Assembly (NCBI GenBank): GCA_025458165.1
Contig: JALOTB010000013.1
Span: 1 to 45,116 of the forward strand
Length of the DNA stretch: 45,116 nucleotides
From: Chromatiaceae bacterium
GTDB taxonomy: Bacteria > Pseudomonadota > Gammaproteobacteria > Chromatiales > Chromatiaceae
Direction: 5' to 3'
Below the pieces are notes generated by a model. It was given only the letters and a program-made list of their open reading frames with translations. It was not told the origin of the DNA and searched no databases. Below are positions 1 through 8,189 of this stretch, in pieces. The first letter of the stretch is position 1; each line of letters opens with the position of its first letter. Made by a program: the position numbers and the translations under genes.

Positions 1-79
1 ACGGCGTCCGCCTTGGGTTTCGCTACGCTTCTCGTCACTCTTCGCGGTTACCTCCTCTCAGGTAACAAGTACATGCCCA

Positions 80-219
80 TGTCGGGCACACTAGGTCGGC
101 CTTCAGGCCGACGACGACCTGGCGGTTTGCCCAGCGCCCCTGTCGGGCTGAAGCCCGACACCCACGTCGGGCAAGCCGTCGCTCGGCGGTGTCGGGCTCG
201 GCTATGGCGCCGTGTCGGG
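80..219. repeat. Cluster of short GTCGGGC-type palindromes
   Basis: Two near-perfect hairpins are visible. At 95-112 the stem is GTCGGCCT/AGGCCGAC with a 2-nt loop, and at 141-160 it is TGTCGGGCT/AGCCCGACA with a 2-nt loop. The half-site GTCGGGC recurs at about 81, 166, 191 and 214. This is a compact extragenic repeat cluster upstream of the patatin gene. It resembles REP-type elements but is a different family from the GATGCGGT repeats near 25-31 kb. It could also end transcription from a gene to the left of the window. Confidence 0.6.
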
Positions 220-298
220 CGGACCTGATGGTTGCGCCTATTCGCGTCCATTTGCGGCTATAACTTAACCCCGAGGACAACAACGAGCGGGGGCTGGC

Positions 299-3200
299 AT
301 GAGCACGATCGAGAAAGAGGTCCGCTTCGCCGTCGTCATGTACGGCGGGGTGTCGCTCGCGATCTACATGAACGGGATCGCGCAGGAGCTGCTGACGCTG
401 GTGCGGTCCACGGCACGAGCGGCGGGCGATGAGGGGGCGGGATCGGCGACCGAGGCGATCTACGCCGAGATCGCCCGCGCGCTGGCCGGCGGTCCCGACG
501 GGCTGGGCAGGCCCCAGCCGGTGCGCTTCGTGATCGATATCCTCTCGGGCACCTCGGCCGGGGGCATCAACGCCGTGTGCCTGGCCAAGGCCCTGACGCG
601 GGGCTGCGGGAGCTTGGCCTCGCTGGAGCGAATCTGGTTGGAGGAAGGCGACATCGACCGGCTGCTCAACGACGCCGGCTCCGACCCCGACCGCTACCCG
701 ACGGCGGAGCCCAAGACGGCGCTCTTGAACAGCCAGCGCATGTTCGCGCTCCTGCTGCGCGCCTTCCGCGACATGGAGTCGCAGGCGAGCGGCGAGCCCC
801 TGGTCGACGAGCTCGACCTCTATGTCACCGCCACGGATCTTCGCGGGATCAACGTCCCGATCCGCCTGAGCGACGGGCGGGTCGACGAGCGGCTGCACAA
901 GCACGTCTTCCATTTCGACTTCCGCCGGGGCGCCGGGCCGGGCAAGCTCGGCGTGGACGACGACCCCATGCTGGCCTTCGCCTCGCGCTGCACCTCGGCC
1001 TTCCCGGCGGCGTTCGAGCCGATGACGCTCAACCACATGCCCGCCTTCCTCAATGAGGGTGAGCGCGCCAGCTTCGCGGATGGCTTCGGGCGCTGGCAGA
1101 CGGCCTTCTTCCCGCAGTTCCGAAAGTCCGAGACGGACCTCAAGGAGCGGCCATTCGCGGACGGCGGCTACTTGGACAACCGCCCCTTCGGCTACGCGGT
1201 GGACACCATCCAGCGCCGCTACGGCACCCGTCCGGTCGAGCGCAAGCTGCTCTTCATCGACCCCTTCCCGGAGACCGCGGCGGCCGAGACCGCATCGGCC
1301 AGCGAGATCTCGTTCGTCGACAACATCGCACTCGCGGCCATGGCCCTGCCCCGCTACGAGACCATCCGCGGCGACATTGAGGCGGTGCAGCGGCACAACG
1401 CCTGGGTCTATCGGGTCGACTACCTGACGCGCCGGATCGACGGACAGATCGCACAACGCACGCGAGCCCTGCGCGAGCAACGGGGGGCGCAGGAGCGCGC
1501 CCTGCCCGACTTCGCGGCGGTCGGCCTCCAAGAGGTCCTCGCGACCTACGGCGACGCCTATGCCGCCTATCACTACGCCAAGCTCTACGCGGTCTCCGAC
1601 GAGCTGACCAGGGTCATCGCCCGCGCTGCAGGACTCGACGAGCGCTCGGACCTGATCTTCGCCGTGCGCCGGCTGGTCCAGGCCTGGCGCAACGCCAACT
1701 ACTGCTCGGAGCTGAAGGACGCCCAGGCCAAAGGCGCGGCGACGGAGAACCGCTTCCTGCTCGAGCTCGACCTCGGCTACCGCGCGCGCCGACTGAACTA
1801 TCTGCGCCAGCTCATCGAGGCCTCGCTGGGGTGGACGCCGGAGCAGGCCGATGTCCCGATCCTGCTCCAGCTGCCAGAGGGGACGCCAAGGGCGCCCGAC
1901 GAGTCCGAGCGGGCCTGGCTGACCGCGGTCCACACGGCGATCGGACGCGGGCTCGACGCACTGCACCGGCTACGCCAGCGGCTCTGCGCCCTCGGGTCCG
2001 ACAACCCCTTGGCGCCAGTGGTCCAGCGGCTGATGACGGATTCCGAGGGGCTGCCGGCGGGGCTCGTCGACCTGGTCGACGAGCCGGATCGGGCCGCGGC
2101 GGACCGGCGTGCCCAGCGGCTCTTTGCCAGCCACCGAGCGCGCTTCGAGGCCGTCGCCGAGCAGGTGCGTACCGCGATCCGCGAGGGCTGCGCCGACCCC
2201 GCGAGCGGTCAGCCGCTGGCCGGGACGGTGGCGGTCAACCACGCGGTGAGCGCGGCGATCGCCGAGGGCGCTCCGGACGACTCGCCGCTGCCCGATCGGC
2301 TCAGGGACATCTACCGTTACGGCTATGACCTGCGCGAGTCCCTACGCTACCCGCTCCTCGGCGGCGAGGACGACGGCGAGGGCAGCGAGGTCGGCATCTT
2401 CCGGGTGAGTCCGCTCGACGCCAGGAGCCTGTGGGACGAGGCCACTCAGGCGCGCAAGACCAAGCTCGCGGGCGTTGCGCTCGGCGCCTTCGGCGGCTTC
2501 CTCGACCGCACCTGGCGCAAGAACGACATCCTCTGGGGTCGGCTCGACGGGGCGGAGCGCATCATCGCCGCGCTGATGCCGGGCGACGCCTGGAAGACCA
2601 AGCGCCAGGCGTTCATCGACCGCGCCCACTGCGCGATCCTGCGCGAGTACCTCACGGCCTGGCGCGAGGAGCTGGCGCCCGTGCGCCACCGCGATCCGGC
2701 CGCCGCGGGACGCTGGGCGATGCTCGACGAGCTCGTCGGCCTCCTGCCGGCGGATGGTGCGACCGCGCCGCCGGACTGGAAGCGGCGCTTCCGCGAGCTC
2801 TACCAGGTCGAGCAGGACCTCGACCGGCGGATGCTGCTGCGGCACGCGGGGCGGACCTCCAGCATCCTGGCCTCGATGCTCGACCGGCTCAAAGGGAGCC
2901 ATGAGCGCTTCGGCGCCGCCAACGCGCAGGCCGCACGGGTGCTCACCCGGCTCGGCCAGTCGCTGCTCGCGCTGGTCGAGATCAGCATCCCCCAGGGCTG
3001 GGCGTCCCTAATCTTCCGCCAATGGCTCAAGGTCCTGGGCGTGGTCGGGGCCTTTCTCACCGCGCTGGCGCTGCTGCTGCCGCCCTTCGCAGAGGCGCGG
3101 ACCCCGGGGGTGCTGCTGCTCGGTCTGGTGCTGGTCGGCTGGGGCCTGCAGGATCTGGTGACCCGCTTCGCCCGCCGCTGGCGGCCCCCGCGCTGGGTCC

Positions 3201-3331
3201 GGTGGGGGCTCGGGGCGCTGGTGGCCGTGGTGGTGGCGGCGGCGCTGCTCGCCGCCGCCACGCTGATGTCGAATTTCGACGCCTTCGCCCGGCTCTTCGC
3301 CGAGAGCCTGCGGGCGATGCTGGGTAGCTAG
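299..3331 (+). CDS. Large patatin-like phospholipase with C-terminal membrane segments
   Basis: A 1010-residue patatin-related protein, probably an acyl hydrolase acting on membrane lipids. The nucleophile elbow is GTSAG at residues 84-88 (Ser86). The catalytic Asp of the Ser-Asp dyad is in ADGGYLD (Asp288). A glycine pair near residue 16 is the likely oxyanion hole. The lipase domain fills roughly the first 330 residues. A long, mostly helical middle follows, and about three hydrophobic segments lie near residues 911-929, 936-954 and 966-989. This fits the long patatin-related family (TIGR03607-like) rather than short patatins. ATG at 299 follows a weak G-rich stretch. The TAG stop shares the palindrome CTAG with the stop of the convergent DUF533 gene. 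Family call firm; substrate unknown. Confidence 0.9.
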   Translation: MSTIEKEVRFAVVMYGGVSLAIYMNGIAQELLTLVRSTARAAGDEGAGSATEAIYAEIARALAGGPDGLGRPQPVRFVIDILSGTSAGGINAVCLAKALTRGCGSLASLERIWLEEGDIDRLLNDAGSDPDRYPTAEPKTALLNSQRMFALLLRAFRDMESQASGEPLVDELDLYVTATDLRGINVPIRLSDGRVDERLHKHVFHFDFRRGAGPGKLGVDDDPMLAFASRCTSAFPAAFEPMTLNHMPAFLNEGERASFADGFGRWQTAFFPQFRKSETDLKERPFADGGYLDNRPFGYAVDTIQRRYGTRPVERKLLFIDPFPETAAAETASASEISFVDNIALAAMALPRYETIRGDIEAVQRHNAWVYRVDYLTRRIDGQIAQRTRALREQRGAQERALPDFAAVGLQEVLATYGDAYAAYHYAKLYAVSDELTRVIARAAGLDERSDLIFAVRRLVQAWRNANYCSELKDAQAKGAATENRFLLELDLGYRARRLNYLRQLIEASLGWTPEQADVPILLQLPEGTPRAPDESERAWLTAVHTAIGRGLDALHRLRQRLCALGSDNPLAPVVQRLMTDSEGLPAGLVDLVDEPDRAAADRRAQRLFASHRARFEAVAEQVRTAIREGCADPASGQPLAGTVAVNHAVSAAIAEGAPDDSPLPDRLRDIYRYGYDLRESLRYPLLGGEDDGEGSEVGIFRVSPLDARSLWDEATQARKTKLAGVALGAFGGFLDRTWRKNDILWGRLDGAERIIAALMPGDAWKTKRQAFIDRAHCAILREYLTAWREELAPVRHRDPAAAGRWAMLDELVGLLPADGATAPPDWKRRFRELYQVEQDLDRRMLLRHAGRTSSILASMLDRLKGSHERFGAANAQAARVLTRLGQSLLALVEISIPQGWASLIFRQWLKVLGVVGAFLTALALLLPPFAEARTPGVLLLGLVLVGWGLQDLVTRFARRWRPPRWVRWGLGALVAVVVAAALLAAATLMSNFDAFARLFAESLRAMLGS

Positions 3332-4134
3332 CTGACCGGGACACCCAGGCTCTGGTGGATGTACTGGACGACGGCCGGCTGCAAGCCGGTACGCTGGGCG
3401 AGGCGCGCGAGGTACTCCCGCTCGGCGGGGGTGTCCACCTCGACCGCGAGCAGCGATGCCGCGTAGACCTCGGCGGCGACCTCGGGGCTCGGGATGTCCG
3501 CGACCAGGCCATCCAAATCCAACGGCCGGCCGAGCTCCGCAAGGACCCAGCTCTGGGCCTCGGCGTCCATGCCAGCGTCCTTCAGGCGGCCGACGATGCG
3601 CTGCATCTCCTGCTGGTCGATCTCGCCGTCGGCCTTGGCGGCGCTGATCATCCCGCGCAGGACGAGCTGGGCGTTGCGCTCTAGGGTCTGCTGCTCGGCG
3701 GGCGTCTCCGGGGCCTTGAGTCCCAGCGGCAGGCCGCCGCCCGAGAAGGCCCCGGCCTTTCCCTGCCCGCCGTTGAGCAATGCCTTGACCGCAACCCCGG
3801 CGAGCATGGCGAGCGCCCCACCGCCGATCGCGCCCTTGATCGAGTCGCCCCCGCCGCCGAGCAAGGCACCGGCCAGGGCGCCAAGTCCGCCGGCCTTCGC
3901 TGGGTTGCGCGCGGCCTCCCCAAGCCCGCGCTGGACCCCTTGAAGGAGACCTCCCAGCATCCCGCCGGCACCCCCGCCAGCGCCGCCCCCGAGGAGGTCG
4001 GCGAGCCCACCCCCGGGCGCACCCGACGCGCCGCCGCGCTGGAGGTCCTCAACCGCGCGGCCCATCCGGTTCTGGCCGGACGGTGCGGCGGCGTTTTGAA
4101 GGAAGGCACCGATCAGGTCAGCATAGTTTGGCAT
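3328..4134 (-). CDS. DUF533 / TerB-like (YebE family) protein
   Basis: A 268-residue protein. The N-terminal half (about residues 35-140) is very rich in Gly and Ala, with hydrophobic stretches that could be membrane-inserting (GGLGALAGALLGGG, GGGALAMLAGVAVKALL). The C-terminal half is a TerB-like helical domain with KADGEIDQQE, the acidic loop typical of DUF533/YebE proteins. The frame is open upstream to 4176, but the ATG at 4134 is preferred because GGAG lies 7 nt upstream and the protein then begins PNYADLIGAFL, as family members do. Function is unknown; relatives are envelope-stress-linked inner membrane proteins. It converges on the patatin gene with overlapping stop codons. Confidence 0.8.
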   Translation of the reverse strand: MPNYADLIGAFLQNAAAPSGQNRMGRAVEDLQRGGASGAPGGGLADLLGGGAGGGAGGMLGGLLQGVQRGLGEAARNPAKAGGLGALAGALLGGGGDSIKGAIGGGALAMLAGVAVKALLNGGQGKAGAFSGGGLPLGLKAPETPAEQQTLERNAQLVLRGMISAAKADGEIDQQEMQRIVGRLKDAGMDAEAQSWVLAELGRPLDLDGLVADIPSPEVAAEVYAASLLAVEVDTPAEREYLARLAQRTGLQPAVVQYIHQSLGVPVS

Positions 4135-4213
4135 CTGGAGTCTCCGGCCGTGGTGTGTGCCGCGATCATCGTGCAAAGCCGGGCAGGCGGCAACGCCGCC
4201 CGTAAGGCGGCGG

Positions 4214-5731
4214 CTAGTCGATTGTCAGCAGCTCGGACCCGGGTGGGAGCCCGCGCACCCAGGGTTCGAGCGCGCGGAGCGACTCCGGGAGCCGTGTCAG
4301 GGCGGCCTGCGCCTCGGCCTCGGTGGCGTAGTCGCCAATCACGACCTCGAACCAGGGCTGGCCGCGCAGGCGCCCCCTCAGATAGCGCGCCTCCCCGGCG
4401 ATGCCCTGGCGCCGGGCAAAGGGGCCGACGCTGCGCTCGCTGCGGAACCCGATCAACTGCACCACGTAGCGCGCCTCGGTCAGGACGCGAGACGGGGCCG
4501 CTCCGGGCGTCGTTGGCTCGGCGATGACCGCATCAGGCGCCTGATCGACCTCCGCCGCCTCCAGCACCTGCTCCGGCCCAGCGCCCGGCGGCGCCTCCAA
4601 CACGGCTGGCACCGCGGGCGCGGGGTCCGCGACCCGGGTCTCCGGGGCGACCGGGTGGCCAAGCTGGGTCTCGACCAGGTCCGCGAGCGCGTCGACCCGA
4701 TCCGAGGTCTCGGCCTGGCGGCGATCGAGCGTATCCAGCCGCCCCGCCAGGACGGCGGCCGCGTCCGCCGCTTGCCGCTGGAGCAGGACCTGGACCTCGC
4801 CAACGGCCGCCCGGATCTCCGCTGTGCTCGGGTCGCCCTGCCGAGCTGCGAGCCGATTGACGTGCTCACGCAGCTCCGTGTAGCTGGCCCGCAGGTCCGC
4901 AACATCCGCGCTCGGGCCCGATGCCGGGGGCAAGGACTGGCTCAGGCCGCCGGCCACGGTCTCGGACTCGAGCAACGCGAGCCGCCCCTCGGCCCGCCTC
5001 AGCTCGGACTGGGTCCACCACCCTAGGGCGCCGACCAGGGTCAGTCCGAGCAGCACGACGAGTGTCAATCCGACCCCCGCGCGGGCCCTCAGCCGGTGCT
5101 GCTGCTGCGCGATCGCAAGGCGCCCGCGCTCGGCCTGCTCCCGGGCCTCGCCACGTGCAGTCTCCAGGGCATTCGCGAGGTCGTCGATTCGCCGCCGCAC
5201 CATCTCCTGATCGGCGGCAAGCCGGTCTTCCCGGCCGTCCGCTGCAACGGCGCCAAGCATGATCTCGGCCGAGGCCAGGCGACCTTCGAGGCCCATCACC
5301 CGATCGGCGACGGCGTGAGCCTCGCGCCTGAGCTGGTCGATGCCCTGGCGCAGCTCATCGATCGCCGGCGCCGGGTCCGCGGGCATCCGCGCGGCCAGCT
5401 CGGCCAGCTCGGCCAGATGGGCCTCCAGGGGGGAAGCGACGCCAGCGAGCTGTTGCCGCAGGGCGGAGACCGCGGCGCCGAGACCGCCGAGCTCCCCGTG
5501 CAGGGTCTCCAGACGCTCGCGGGCCTCGGCCGCCTCCCGCGCCCGCTGGTCGAACGCCCGGGCCAGGTCGTCGACCCGCGCGCCGAGCCCCGCGTCGGCG
5601 CGGTCGGGCTCCGGGCGGGCGACGGCGGGCCCATCCAGCCGCTGGCTGATCCCGTCCACTCGGCGCTGGAGCCGAGCGAGCTCGGCACCGAGCGCGGCCG
5701 CGAATTGCGGTCGGATGTTGGTCTTGTCCAC
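4214..5731 (-). CDS. Membrane-anchored coiled-coil protein with C-terminal SPOR domain
   Basis: 505 residues. Residues 1-215 are heptad-like, charged helix (a coiled coil predicted to be cytoplasmic because RLRAR precedes the membrane segment). Residues 218-239 form one transmembrane helix (LTLVVLLGLTLVGALGWW). A second periplasmic coiled coil spans about 245-370, a Pro/Ala-rich linker follows, and the last 80 residues are a SPOR domain (begins RYVVQLIGF, ends with VVIGDYATEAEAQAAL). SPOR domains bind denuded septal peptidoglycan, so a cell-division or cell-pole role is likely. Start is GTG at 5731, since no ATG exists until far inside; GGGAG lies about 14 nt upstream, which is distant. It is not DamX, because there is no AAA ATPase, and it is larger than FtsN. 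Confidence 0.85.
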   Translation of the reverse strand: MDKTNIRPQFAAALGAELARLQRRVDGISQRLDGPAVARPEPDRADAGLGARVDDLARAFDQRAREAAEARERLETLHGELGGLGAAVSALRQQLAGVASPLEAHLAELAELAARMPADPAPAIDELRQGIDQLRREAHAVADRVMGLEGRLASAEIMLGAVAADGREDRLAADQEMVRRRIDDLANALETARGEAREQAERGRLAIAQQQHRLRARAGVGLTLVVLLGLTLVGALGWWTQSELRRAEGRLALLESETVAGGLSQSLPPASGPSADVADLRASYTELREHVNRLAARQGDPSTAEIRAAVGEVQVLLQRQAADAAAVLAGRLDTLDRRQAETSDRVDALADLVETQLGHPVAPETRVADPAPAVPAVLEAPPGAGPEQVLEAAEVDQAPDAVIAEPTTPGAAPSRVLTEARYVVQLIGFRSERSVGPFARRQGIAGEARYLRGRLRGQPWFEVVIGDYATEAEAQAALTRLPESLRALEPWVRGLPPGSELLTID

Positions 5732-5976
5732 CTTGCGCGCCCTAGCTCCCGGAGATGACCGCGGACGGCGGGCTGGCGCTTACCGCGAGCGAGCGGCGCC
5801 GGTTGCCCGCGCCTGGCCCGCTCCCGCCAGGGTTCTTCGGTGGATCAAGCAAGGGCTAGACCAGCGCCAGCATTCCCGGCGCCCGCGTTTCCAGCGGGTC
5901 GCGCGGGCCTCAACCGGGCCGCATGCCGGCGCCCGCGGTGCTAACCTGACGCCTGCGCCCGACAAGGAGACTGCGG

Positions 5977-6084
5977 ATGATCGAGTGGCTGATCCTGCCG
6001 GCACTGGTCCTGATCGTGGTGCTCGCGATCGTCACCGCGAAGCCGAAGACCCCGAGCGAACGAGACGACGACACCGATCGCTGA
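5977..6084 (+). CDS. 35-residue single-pass membrane protein
   Basis: A small gene preceded by a strong AAGGAG ribosome site (5964-5969), 7 nt before the ATG. The product starts MIEWLILPALVLIVVLAIV, which is one membrane helix, and ends in a charged tail with TPSERDDDTDR. There is no signal cleavage site, so it probably stays in the inner membrane. It is transcribed alone, and its TGA lies in one arm of the inverted repeat shared with the convergent antitoxin gene. I do not recognise a family. The good ribosome site and clean hydrophobic profile make it credible despite its size. Confidence 0.65.
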   Translation: MIEWLILPALVLIVVLAIVTAKPKTPSERDDDTDR

Positions 6085-6114
6085 GCCCCGGCCGTCCGCT
6101 GGGGCCCGGCTCAG
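6081..6114. terminator. Shared inverted repeat between convergent small genes
   Basis: CTGAGCC at 6081-6087 pairs with GGCTCAG at 6108-6114, around a GC-rich loop that can extend the stem. The stop codons of both convergent genes lie in the two arms. It probably acts as a bidirectional terminator, although there is no U-run. Confidence 0.5.
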
Positions 6115-6314
6115 TCGCCGTGGAACGCCTGCTCGACCTCTTCGGCGGGCGTCTCGGCGTGGTCCCCTTCCGTCTGCACGGATCGCTTGGCGGTCGGGAC
6201 GAGCCTGGCGACCGGCGTACCGCCGGCCTCGATCTGGATCTCCTCACCCGCCGCGACCTCGGCGAGGAGCGCCTCGAGGTGCTGAGCGGCGTACTCTGAG
6301 CTCACGGTCTTCAT
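6111..6314 (-). CDS. Solitary Phd/YefM-type antitoxin
   Basis: 67 residues beginning MKTVSSEYAAQHLEALL, followed by VAAGEEIQIEAGGTPVARLVP. This is the full Phd/YefM N-terminal DNA-binding and dimerisation fold: start, helix, then the strand pair with the G-x-PVA-x-L turn. The C-terminal tail, which usually neutralises the toxin, is short and acidic (ending EEVEQAFHGD). The ATG at 6314 is chosen over an upstream frame extension to 6395 because the domain begins there; the ribosome site is poor. Antitoxins of this family normally sit just upstream of a Doc, RelE or PIN toxin gene. Here the next DNA downstream is the 35-residue membrane gene on the other strand, so no toxin is adjacent. Confidence 0.8.
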   Translation of the reverse strand: MKTVSSEYAAQHLEALLAEVAAGEEIQIEAGGTPVARLVPTAKRSVQTEGDHAETPAEEVEQAFHGD

Positions 6315-6623
6315 CGTCAGTCGGCCCTCTGTCGGTGCGAGCCGAACCACCCACGGCGCTCGCACATCCACCATACCCGCGCGCTCGCGACGCACGCAAC
6401 CAAGATCCCTCCCCCGGGAGCGGATAGAGGCGTTGGCGCTGCCTATTCAAGCCCCGGCGCGAACCTGGCACACTAGCGCCGCTGCACGGGCGCAGCCCCT
6501 CACGCCGGCCACCAGCGACCGGAGCCGTCTGCGCTCAACGTCGCCGCTCGTGCGTCGGCCCCTGCCCAATGCGATGCGGGCAGGCGTCCAACCAACCACC
6601 GCAGAGGGAGGTCCGCGAGGCCC
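6315..6623. other. Divergent intergenic region, no gene seen
   Basis: 309 bp between the antitoxin (minus) and trpB2 (plus), which must hold both promoters. I see no convincing -35/-10 pair, no repeat shared with the rest of the window and no coding frame with a ribosome site. A GGGAGG at 6606-6611 and GAGG at 6617-6620 serve trpB2. Confidence 0.5.
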
Positions 6624-7985
6624 ATGACCGACTCCGTCAAATATCTGCTCGACGAGCAGGCGCTGCCGAAAACCTGGTACAACATCAACGCCGACCTGCC
6701 GGAGCCCCTGCCCCCGGTCCTCCACCCCGGCACCAAGCAGCCGATCACGCCCGACGACCTGGCGATGATCTTCCCGCGTGCGGTCATCGAGCAGGAGATG
6801 AGCCAGATCCGGGAGATCGAGATCCCCGAGCCAGTGCGTGAGGTCTATCGCCAGTGGCGGCCCTCCCCACTCCATCGCGCCCGGCGCCTGGAAAAGGCCC
6901 TCGATACCCCGGCCAAGATCTACTACAAGTACGAAGGGGTCAGCCCCGCCGGCAGCCACAAGCCCAATACCGCGATCCCGCAGGCCTTCTACAACAAGCA
7001 GGAGGGCGTCAAGCGCATCACTACGGAGACCGGGGCCGGCCAGTGGGGCTCGGCGCTCGCCTTCTCCGGCGCCTTCTTTGGCCTGGAGATCGTGGTCTAC
7101 ATGGTCAAGGTGAGCTTCCAGCAGAAGCCTTATCGGCGCGCCTTCATGGAGACCTTCGGCGCGACCTGTATCGCCAGCCCCTCCGACACCACCGAATCCG
7201 GCCGCGCCATCCTCGAGGGGCGCCCCGACAGCACGGGCAGCCTCGGCATCGCCATCAGCGAGGCGGTGGAGATGGCCGCCCGGCGCGACGACACCAAGTA
7301 CGCCCTGGGCAGTGTGCTCAATCACGTCCTGCTGCACCAGACGGTGATCGGCCTGGAGGCCCAGCGGCAGATGGAGATGGCCGGCGACTACCCCGACATG
7401 GTCATCGGCTGCACCGGTGGCGGGAGCAACTTCGCAGGTATCGCCTTTCCGTTCCTCGGCGAGCGCCTGCGCGAGGGGCGCAAGGTCGACTTCATCGCGG
7501 TCGAGCCCTCGGCCTGCCCGACGCTGACCAAGGGCAAGTTCGCCTATGACTTCGGCGACACCGCCCATCTGACCCCGCTGGTCAAGATGTACACCCTGGG
7601 CTCAGGGTTCGTGCCGCCGGGCTTCCACGCCGGGGGTCTGCGCTATCACGGCATGGCCCCGCAGATCAGCCACCTGACCCACCTCGGCTACATCGACCCG
7701 CGCTCCTACAACCAGCTCGAGTGCTTCGCCGCCGGCGTGCAGTTCGCCAAGGCCGAGGGCATCCTTCCCGCACCGGAGGCCAACCATGCGGTCAAGGCGG
7801 CCATCCACGAGGCGGAGAAGTGCCGCGAGTCGGGCGAGGCCAAGACCATCCTGTTTAACCTCTGCGGTCACGGCCACTTCGACATGCAGGCCTACATGGA
7901 CTACATGGGCGGCAAGCTGAAAGACCTTGAGTACGCCGAGGGTGAGGTCGCCATGGCGCTGGCCGGACTGCCCTCGGTACCCTAA
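6624..7985 (+). CDS. trpB2: TrpB2-type tryptophan synthase beta chain
   Basis: 453 residues, the length of the TrpB2 (TIGR01415) class rather than the roughly 400 of TrpB1. It is a PLP enzyme that joins indole and serine to make tryptophan. The PLP lysine is Lys113 in GSHKPNTA, the catalytic acid is Glu135 in [10 protein letters not shown], and the phosphate loop is GGGSN at 265-269. The N-terminal extension before residue 90 ([14 protein letters not shown]) is typical of TrpB2. TrpB2 enzymes generally lack the residues needed to dock the alpha subunit. No trpA, trpF or trpC lies nearby, so it probably salvages indole or acts on another substrate. The gene stands alone with a strong hairpin just after its stop. 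Confidence 0.92.
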   Translation: MTDSVKYLLDEQALPKTWYNINADLPEPLPPVLHPGTKQPITPDDLAMIFPRAVIEQEMSQIREIEIPEPVREVYRQWRPSPLHRARRLEKALDTPAKIYYKYEGVSPAGSHKPNTAIPQAFYNKQEGVKRITTETGAGQWGSALAFSGAFFGLEIVVYMVKVSFQQKPYRRAFMETFGATCIASPSDTTESGRAILEGRPDSTGSLGIAISEAVEMAARRDDTKYALGSVLNHVLLHQTVIGLEAQRQMEMAGDYPDMVIGCTGGGSNFAGIAFPFLGERLREGRKVDFIAVEPSACPTLTKGKFAYDFGDTAHLTPLVKMYTLGSGFVPPGFHAGGLRYHGMAPQISHLTHLGYIDPRSYNQLECFAAGVQFAKAEGILPAPEANHAVKAAIHEAEKCRESGEAKTILFNLCGHGHFDMQAYMDYMGGKLKDLEYAEGEVAMALAGLPSVP

Positions 7986-7990
7986 GGTGA

Positions 7991-8023
7991 GCTGACCCTT
8001 GGCCATCCTGGCCAAGGGTCAGC
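7991..8023 (+). terminator. Perfect 15-bp hairpin after trpB2
   Basis: GCTGACCCTTGGCCA (7991-8005) pairs perfectly with 8009-8023 around the 3-nt loop TCC, starting 6 nt after the trpB2 stop. There is no U-tract, so it may be a terminator without a tail or an RNA-stabilising hairpin. Confidence 0.7.
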
Positions 8024-8189
8024 ACGGAGCCGGACGGGCCACTCGCCGGCTCCTTAGATTTGGAGTCACTGACGGGCCTGAGAATGGCGGGACTCGGCGA
8101 GTCCGCGTGGGCTCTGCGGCGAGGGCCGGCGCAGCGCCGCCGCCGTCCCAGAACAACGATCGCGTCGACCACCACTTGAGGAGTTCCCC

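Noticed and set aside
35..1966. Long minus-strand open frame (643 codons)
   Set aside because: It lies antisense to the patatin gene. The translation is rich in Arg/Gly with no fold or family signature. High GC produces such long antisense frames.
6447..7568. Minus-strand frame of 373 codons over trpB2
   Set aside because: Shadow of trpB2 with no family features.
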